Shown here: positions 57,469 to 64,000 of the stretch, one piece after another
How the letters are laid out: every line of letters starts with the position of its first letter
Numbering within the stretch: position 1 is the first letter of the stretch
Origin: Orobanche coerulescens
Taxonomy: Eukaryota; Streptophyta; Magnoliopsida; Lamiales; Orobanchaceae
NCBI GenBank assembly: GCA_033398695.1
Contig: CM065815.1
Span: 97,988,501-98,052,500, forward strand
DNA length: 64,000 bases
Direction of reading: 5' to 3'
The notes under the pieces: generated by a model
Database searches by the model: none
Seen by the model: the letters and a program-made list of their open reading frames with translations, nothing else
What the model was told of the DNA's origin: nothing
Translations under genes and position numbers: made by a program

Positions 57469-58821
57469 ATGGCGAGAACCAAGGCGAGCAAGAGAGCTAG
57501 GACCCGGTCATCCCCACTCGAGGAGACCTCTCGTAGTCGGGCCGAGTCGGAGGGGCACCAATTTTCGGACCCTGAAATTCACAAGATCTTCAATGAAAAG
57601 ATCCGACCACGACCGCTTATTCCAGAGAGGGGATTTACTCCAGCTCCTCAGGACGGAGAATTGCTGACCATGATTGATGAGATGGGGTGGGCCAGATTTG
57701 TTGCACCTCCCGAGCCAGCGGTTATCTAGATTGTGCAGGAGTTCTACGCGGCGCTCTTCTTTGAAGCACATTCGGGCGGGGCATACGTTGCCGTCATTAG
57801 AGTCTCGGACTCGGGTCGATGTCAGGGGTTACTGTTGATTTCTACACGGCTGCTATTCGGAGGTGTTTGGGCTTCGGTGGTTGATGAGTCACCTATGACC
57901 GAGTGATGACCAGCCTCACGAAGGAGGCCTGCTTGAGACCATTGCGCAGCCCGATTCGGCCCGGGAGCGGCGCGCACATGGTTCTTCCACTTTCCACTTC
58001 AAGAGCTCGCGCCTCGGCCGGCTCGGGCGTGCTGGATTTATTTTATCTGCGCACGCATTGACCCCACCTCCCAAATCCGTCTTGTCTTTCTCTCCCGCGC
58101 CGGACACTTTATGCTATCACTTAGTGCGTTTGATGTGGCCCCCATCTGGTCCGATCTATCTTCCGGTGTATCCGAGGCCAAGGCGGGTTGAAGCACCCCT
58201 CTCTCATCTGCGCTTTGTGCCGTGATCGGGGGCGACGTGGTCGGGCAGCGAGCCGATGCTTGCCCCCCAGGCCCCGATCGACCACCGCATCATATCACAC
58301 TTTGACCAGTGGGGAGGAGCGCCGGCGCACGCTCGGGGGAGAGGATTTCTGCTAGAGGAGGCCCACGAGGTATCCCCCGAGACGCTTTTGTTGACACATG
58401 GAGATGCCGGCCCGCCGCCCGACAGAGCGAGGTTGCAGGAGTTGGGCTGAGGGAGGATCTGAGGAGACAGAGAGAGGAGCAGAGAGAGGATCTGAGGAGA
58501 GAGAGAGGAGCTGAGAGAGGAGACGAGGAGAGAGAGAGAGATGAGATGAGGAGAGAGAGGGAGAGTTTGATGGCTGCCATGCGAGAGGAGCAGCGGACGG
58601 AGCGGGAGAGCGTTATTGCTGCCGTCAGAGCTGAGATGCGAGAGCAGGCCCGCCGGGCTAGCCGACGAGAGGCGAGGTGTCTGGCTGCGAGGGATGCTTA
58701 TCATCAGGAGCACCTTGCCACATGGACGGCCCATATCATGCATCCCGACGGGTTATTTATTGCACCCGCCCGGCCAGCCACACCACCCTCCTCACCGGAC
58801 GATGCCGGCACCAGCTCCTGA
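57469..58821 (+). pseudogene. Accessory ORF of Athila element F (MARTK-type)
   Basis: The ATG at 57469 starts MARTKASKRARTRSSPLEE, followed by RPLIPERGFTPAP and MGWARFVAPPEPAV. This resembles the ORF after pol in many Athila-like elements, which I recall being labelled a putative plant transposon protein; its function is unknown to me. A TAG at 57727 and further lesions break the middle. The C-terminal part, in the same frame from about 58440, is extremely charged (REDLRRQREEQRED, then ERERDEMRRERES), likely a long single helix or coiled coil. It ends PSSPDDAGTSS at 58821. Confidence 0.7.
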
Positions 58822-60093
58822 GTGGACTGGAGGGGAGTACTTGACCTTTTACTTTTATTGCATATCATATTTCGTCCATTGAGGTCAATGTACGTCCTAA
58901 GTTTGGGGGGGATTTACTTTCAGTTGCTACATTCATTGATGTACTTTATTTCATTGCTGTACTTTATTTCGTTGCACTTTTCATTACTTTGCGTAAAATT
59001 TTATAGCCTTGCTTGTCTTAATTCTTCTTTATTCGTGAATTTTTCGTGCTTCTATTTGTGTGATACTGATGTTACGACACTGTTTTTCTCTCTGAAGAAA
59101 CGGTCGAGTTCTAGTCGCGTTGTAGTTAGTAATTTCTATTCTGCTTAGTATTCATTTAGGTCCGAAATTTTTTCGTGATTGTAGAGGTCTTGGCAGATAA
59201 GAGAGGATACATACTTGTTTTAAAATCACCGTCAATACGTTTGGTTACATTTTTCGGTTAGTTAGTCGTCCAGTTATATTAGTCGTGTTGGCACTTAGAT
59301 TGAGTTTAGAGTCGGTCAGTTTTTCCCAAAAGTCGAGTTAATGTTGTTCTATGAAGGGAAGTCTAGTAACCGGGGGCATTCGCGTGACCCGTTGTTTACT
59401 CTCGTGTAAAACAACGACCCTGATTAGACTAGTGATTTAGATATTTCACATGTGCCAATAATAGGGAGCCTAGTAACCGGGGGTATTCTCGTGACCCGCT
59501 GTTTACTCTCGCGTAAAACGGCGACCTTGATTCGGACATGCGGAAATTATATATTCGAGTTGTTTCTCCGCTGTAGACAGGAACTTAGTAACTAGAAGCA
59601 TCCATGTGCCCCATGAGTGTCTTTTACGTCAAACGGTTTCCCAATACATGAGAATGGAAGTTCCACCCTAGGATTATCCCGATGAAACATCCAGAGATCC
59701 TAACCTAGTGATCAACTCGAATCAAATTCTTGAACATATATATAAGGGAATACTGTCCGAGGTTTATTTTTTATGAAACTCGTGAAAATTGTGCCAATAG
59801 ACTGTGGAACGGGACGAACTAGCTTGTTTATTTTAGCATTTCATATTGACGGTCGATTTGACTCACGTTTTGTTAATCTTTGAGCTGGATTTTCTTTATG
59901 AACGAGTGATTAGGACTGAACTTGATTACTTTGCGGAATCATTATTCTGAGTGCAGCTCGCTATTATGACACTCGTATTATTTAGAGAGAACTACAGGAT
60001 AGTATTGATTAGGTTGAACACTATGAGTTGCACGATGATTCACGACATTCTTTTATTGAATTTAATTCTTTTTGCTTGAGGACAAGCAAAGGC
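58822..60093 (+). other. 3' non-coding region of element F
   Basis: 1.27 kb with no convincing gene. It contains an internal PPT-like TTTGGGGGGGATTT at 58899-58912 and an imperfect repeat of about 110 bp (starts near 59362, 59470 and 59582) carrying TAGTAACCGGGGG. The first two units each hold a 27-base hairpin (59390-59416 and 59497-59523). Confidence 0.75.
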
Positions 60094-60110
60094 TTAAGTT
60101 TGGGGGTATT
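60094..60110 (+). promoter_or_regulatory. Polypurine tract of element F
   Basis: TTAAGTTTGGGGGTATT directly before the 3' LTR, typical of Athila elements. Confidence 0.85.
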
Positions 60111-60269
60111 TGTTAGGCGTATTTTTATACGCTTATTTATCATTATTTTGTATTATTTTGGAGAGTGAAATTGTCTAAATGAGCCTTTAATGCCTTAATT
60201 TTGTATGATTGACGAAATTGAAGTCGGAAGCTAAAACGAAGCAAAGCGGTAGCGGCAAATCTGGACTAT

Positions 60270-60441
60270 GAGCCGCGGCACAAGGAAGCGAGGCCGCGGC
60301 ACGGGAAGACACCCGGCCAAAGGCGAGTAAAGCGTACTCTGTGCGGCCTGACGGCCAGTGAGCGCGGCACTGAAGAAATTAAGAACGCCTGAGCATCAGT
60401 GAAGGCCACGTGCCGCGGCACAGTTTAGTGCGCCGCGGCTA
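60270..60441. repeat. Palindrome array of LTR F, 3' copy
   Basis: GAGCCGCGGCAC/GTGCCGCGGCAC motifs. Several are complete where the 5' copy is damaged, and the reverse. Confidence 0.88.
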
Positions 60442-60530
60442 CTTGGCGGTTTTTGTATGTCGCGCGGATTAGGGCCGTTTGAAGCGATTTCGACCTCCGA
60501 TACGGACGCGATATGGAGGATATGGTGAGC

Positions 60531-60538
60531 TATAAATA
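60531..60538 (+). promoter_or_regulatory. TATA box of LTR F, 3' copy
   Basis: TATAAATAGGG in the same context as at 52737. Confidence 0.7.
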
Positions 60539-61405
60539 GGGTTTAAGACCCTAATTAATTATCTTTGGATCTTTTATCTTTTGGAGCTTAAGCTTGGAGA
60601 CGGCGAGAAGAAGAGGGAAGCGAAGACTTCAAAGGCGAGGCGGAAGTCGAAGAACGGAGGAATCCGAGCTTCATCTGCGTTTGATTTTTATGCTTTCATT
60701 TATTTATTCTGTAATTTCAATTATTAGTATGTCGGCTAAAGCCTAATCTATGGTTTTGATGAAACCTATGTTTTGGAATTTCTTGAGATTATCCATTAAT
60801 TACCTTTTTGTTGAGTTTTCCCAATTGTGTTTAATGCTTGCAATTATCCGGCCAATAGTTGTATTGATTTAATCATTCACTTGAATCGGGAGAGGAGATT
60901 TGGTGAGGAACTATTGGTGAGGACCGTTTTATTCTGAGATAGGAATATACTCATAGGAACTACGTGGCCTTTGGGAGATTTTATGCTTTTCGCCTATTGA
61001 CGAATTAATTCACCTAGGGATAGAGTGCGTTATTCGCCTTTAGATAAATCTATTGACCTCGGGAGAGGCGGTAGAATATATTAGCAATCTCCGCCTTCAA
61101 TAAATTGGGAAAATTATTTATTACGGATAATCGAGAGTAAATTCGGATAAACCGAGGTGGATTCAGAATCCTAGACTTATTCATCATTTGATTTCTTTTA
61201 TTCAAGCTATCATTTTCTATTGTTTAGTCGCTTAGTAATTCTTTTAGTTATTAATTGCAAAAACCCAAATTCGATTGTTCAAATAAAATTGGAATACACA
61301 AAAATCGGTAGTTAGAGATTCAGTCCTCGTGGGAACGATACTCTACTTATCACTTTATTACTTGTAAACGATGACGTGCACTTGCGGGTAAGAAATATCG
61401 CAACA

Positions 61406-61776
61406 CGCTATCGAGGCACCGAAATAAAATTTCCTGTCCAAAACATACTGTTAGCGTGCGCTAACCACAAGTGTTAGCATGCGCTAACGAGACCTCCAGA
61501 CCCAATCCAATAGCTCCTGGACTGCCCCCGAACTACCAGTTAGCATGCGCTATCCTCACCATAGCGTGTACTACTGCTGCACCTTAGCGCACGCTATACC
61601 ACTACATAGCGTGCGCTAATCAACGTTCCAACCCAGTCCAGTAGTCGCTGGACTGTTTCTGCACCTCCAGTTAGCGTGCGGTAACTGTGTCTCAGCGTGC
61701 GCTAGCAATATCAAGTAGTGCGCGCTATATCTAGCACATAGCGTGCGCTATACCTACTGCAAAATCAGTAGGATCG
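61406..61776 (-). repeat. LTR G, piece 3 (U3 with palindromes)
   Basis: Resumes LTR G after element F (duplicated CGCTA at 61406-61410) and carries further TTAGCGTGCGCTAA motifs until the H' LTR begins at 61777. The outer end of LTR G is not identifiable. Confidence 0.78.
61451..61750. repeat. Palindrome array of LTR G
   Basis: About nine TTAGCGTGCGCTAA-type motifs. Most share one orientation of the asymmetric centre, with at least one reversed (GCGCACGC near 61584). The motif at 52297-52309 is the promoter-proximal member. Confidence 0.9.
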
Positions 61777-62020
61777 TGTAATATCCAGAACTTCTACTAC
61801 TATTGTTTAATGTTATTTTATCCGAGTTATGTTGTACAATGTGGAATCTGTACAGTGTGGATAAAATATTTGAAGGACTGAGACATATGTATTGGTATAA
61901 TTGTCGTACTTGGTCGACAATTGGATGTAAGAAATATATGTATTCAGTATGCCGTATGTTCGTATTCTGTATGTTGAGACGTTGGACAAGAATAGATGAA
62001 AATGGCTAAGTGTAACATTA

Positions 62021-62520
62021 TTAGCGCACGCTAATAATCATGAGTAGCGCACGCTATCGTGCAGGTTTAGCGCACGCTACGGATATAAGATAAAGCACGC
62101 AAATGCAGTCAGATTGGAAGGAATCTGCGTGTGGACCAGGCCACTTTCGGCACACGTTCTGATAAGTCAACGGATGATTGTAATATAGTACAAGCGCATG
62201 CTAAACCCTAAAGGTTAGCGCACGCTAATGGTATATTGGACAAAAAGGAATCTTATCCTCGTCAGCACTTTCGGCGTGTGGACCAGTCTTTGGAGCATAC
62301 AGACAAACGAGTCAAGTGATATTAGCGCACGCTAAATGCAAGGAATTGCATACGCTAGAGAGTGTAAGTTACGTATGCTAATGCATGGGCATTATGTACG
62401 TAAGCACATGTACGAAGCTAGACAGTAGCGCCTGGACTGCGATAGCGCACGCTAACAAAGTCAGTTAGCGCACGCTAAAGCCGTAGCGCACGCTAAACAT
62501 GAGATGTTAGCGCACGCTAG
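62021..62520. repeat. Palindrome array I of H'
   Basis: About twelve TTAGCGCACGCTAA motifs, in the orientation expected for a plus-strand element. Confidence 0.92.
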
Positions 62521-62529
62521 TAATGTATT

Positions 62530-62538
62530 CTATATAAA
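62530..62538 (+). promoter_or_regulatory. TATA box of H'
   Basis: TTCTATATAAAGGGG, about 10 bp after the last palindrome. Confidence 0.72.
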
Positions 62539-63216
62539 GGGGACAGATGGGTATTATGAAGCGTTTCGTCCATTTCTTTCATTTCACCCGATAGAGAGAA
62601 CCTTGGGAGGACATTTGGAGTTTCTAACACTGAGGGATGATCCTCTTTAACAAGATTAAAGATGGAAATCATGGATTAAAGCTTTGTTATTGAAATCATT
62701 GCTGATTCTTGGAAATGGATTCAACCTTGGAAATCAATCCATTCCTTCATAAAGGTAATCACTCTTCATCTTTGGATTTCGTTTTGGATTGAATGTTGAT
62801 GTTCTTGAGTTGATGATTATCATATAAACAAGTTGACAAGCATAATTATGAGATGGATTACTCGAGTATGATGATATTAATATGATTCGTGTGGTTTGAA
62901 TTATGTAGTTCGTTTTCTTGAGATAAGTTGGTGAATCCTTCTTCTCCTTTGCAGATGTTGATATCATTGTTGATAGTTAATCTCCGTAATGTTAGATTAA
63001 GGAAGTGTTGTTATGTTTTTGATGTTTCATGTATTGATATTAAGGAAGATGATATATGAATATAGGACTTGGATTATAAGTTGGATGATTGTTTATATGT
63101 TAAAGGATATCAGATTTCGCTGTTTTGATATCTATGAGCATGAATTAGAATCACTTAGTGTTCTTGATAATCGCAATATGTTGATCGGAATCTGAAAAAC
63201 ATGCATCAGTACAGCA

Positions 63217-63300
63217 TTAGCGCATGCTAAGCTTACTGGCTAGCGCGCGCTAATGGGAGCAACTTAGCGCACGCTACGTTAAGTGATTAACGTGCCCTAA
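63217..63300. repeat. Palindrome array II of H'
   Basis: Four TTAGCGCACGCTAA-type motifs, matching array II of element H. Confidence 0.9.
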
Positions 63301-64000
63301 GAAGGCAGAAAGTGCAGTATTTTCGTGTTGTGGTTCTGAATTCGTGCTGGTTTTAGTTGGATTGATCCGACTAGTGTTTAATCGAGATATTGTTGAGCCG
63401 TTGGGTTTGTGATTTGGTTTTATTGATTGTTGATTGTTATCGAACTTGTTGTCTATCGATTATTGTAATAGGTTGAGATTATTGATCGGTGTTTATAACC
63501 GTGTGTTGCGGTCGAGCTCGAGAAGGTTCGTAGATTGCTTTGGTCGGGACTGAGGAACTTTTAGATGACGGCAATGGATTTGGTAACAGCTTCCTCTTCG
63601 TTGTATCGGTATCGAGGTAAGTTATTACTTGCTCAGTTTATAGTATTTAATGAATGGTTTCCGTTTCATTTGTTTATAATTCGTATAGCAATGTTTATAA
63701 TCGTAATCACAGGAGATTTGGGATTATAAATCATATTCGAGTTTTGGGAATCTAAATCATAATGTATATGATTTACTTTTGTTATTGGTATACTTGTATA
63801 TCGAGGATATATCGTGATAAAGACGGAGATATGAATTATCTGCAATCCGTGATACTTTGGGCCGTCGAGTATTTAGGATAATGGTTCGTGATGGTTTAGA
63901 CATTGAGATCGTTCTCGAAGGACTCGGGGCAAGTACTCTAATCATTTTTGTCATTTGTGTCGATCATGTCATGATACATTCGTGTATCGTTGTTGTCATG

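Larger units (their letters stand above)
52310..61405 (+). mobile_element. Element F: Athila-type Ty3/gypsy element lacking RT, RNase H and integrase (9.1 kb)
   Basis: LTRs 52310-53621 and 60111-61405 (TGTTAGGCG...CAACA) are flanked by the exact duplication CGCTA (52305-52309 and 61406-61410), which lies in a palindrome of LTR G. An Asp-tRNA primer site and Athila-type gag and protease follow. Where RT and integrase should be, there is only a pol-end-like motif. An accessory ORF and a long 3' region come after it. The lack of pol makes it dependent on another element. Confidence 0.93.
60111..61405 (+). repeat. 3' LTR of element F
   Basis: Matches the 5' LTR end to end, but with many one- to two-base deletions near CAG/CTG/CCG in its first half. 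The second half is almost unchanged. Confidence 0.95.
61777..64000 (+). repeat. H': LTR of a second H-family element, plus orientation, cut by window end
   Basis: Begins TGTAATATCCAGAA, the reverse of the H LTR outer end, and follows the H LTR in order: start, palindrome array I, TATA box, donor-like AAAG|GTAATC at 62755, palindrome array II, and a GAG|GTAAGT near 63617. It is clearly more diverged from the two H LTRs than they are from each other. The rest is off the window. Confidence 0.9.

Noticed and set aside
58440..58580. GA-rich stretch as a microsatellite only
   Set aside because: It stays in frame with the accessory ORF and encodes a charged helix, so it is better described as part of that ORF.

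Overview
This window is nuclear DNA from a flowering plant, in a block built almost entirely of LTR retrotransposons. I see no host protein gene, rRNA, intact tRNA or CRISPR array. Primer-binding sites for initiator Met tRNA and Asp tRNA, Ty1/copia and Ty3/gypsy polyproteins, a hAT-type MITE and nested insertions with 5-bp target duplications all point to TE-rich plant heterochromatin. The species cannot be named from sequence alone.

Layout, left to right. (A) 1-6615: minus-strand Ty3/gypsy element of Tekay/Del type, cut by the window edge, inserted into (B) 6616-10088, the 5' part of a minus-strand Ty1/copia element. (K) 10214-25855: plus-strand Ty1/copia element with a hAT MITE in its leader (12292-12893). 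Its protease/integrase region is split by (H) 15214-24732, a non-autonomous gypsy-like element with two 3.5-kb LTRs and no genes (TSD ACTGC). K is then broken at 25856 by the LTR of (G), which survives in three pieces (25856-26803, 51213-52309, 61406-61776). G is split by (C) 26804-51212, a decayed Tekay-type element (TSD GTAGT), and by (F) 52310-61405, an Athila-type element (TSD CGCTA). The right LTR of C is interrupted by an unclassified repeat (E). E holds a full-length Tekay-type element (D, 34789-43866, TSD GGAAA), and a truncated sister of D (D', 45335-49800) follows it. The window ends in the plus-strand LTR of a second H element (61777 onward). The deepest nest has five layers: K, G, C, E, D.

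No element is intact. D has lost the catalytic aspartates of reverse transcriptase. D and D' share two lesions, which suggests a defective parent copied in trans. F keeps gag-protease and an accessory ORF but lacks RT, RNase H and integrase. H has no coding capacity but keeps LTRs, primer site, polypurine tract and a hairpin.

The most interesting signal is in the LTRs. Four groups of elements carry family-specific arrays of short CpG-containing palindromes: TTAGCGCACGCTAA in A/G/H, TAACGTACGTTA in D, GTGCCGCGGCAC in F and ACCGTGTC/GACACGGT hairpins in E. In A, G and H the array ends about 8-12 bp before the TATA box. In the leaders of A, C, D, G and H the order recurs: donor-like splice site, family-specific minisatellite, C-tract/G-tract hairpin, acceptor-like site. 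F carries a second copy of its palindrome array in front of a predicted internal intron and its accessory ORF, like an internal promoter. No alignment, folding or search was run. Identities are described qualitatively and functional readings are inferences.
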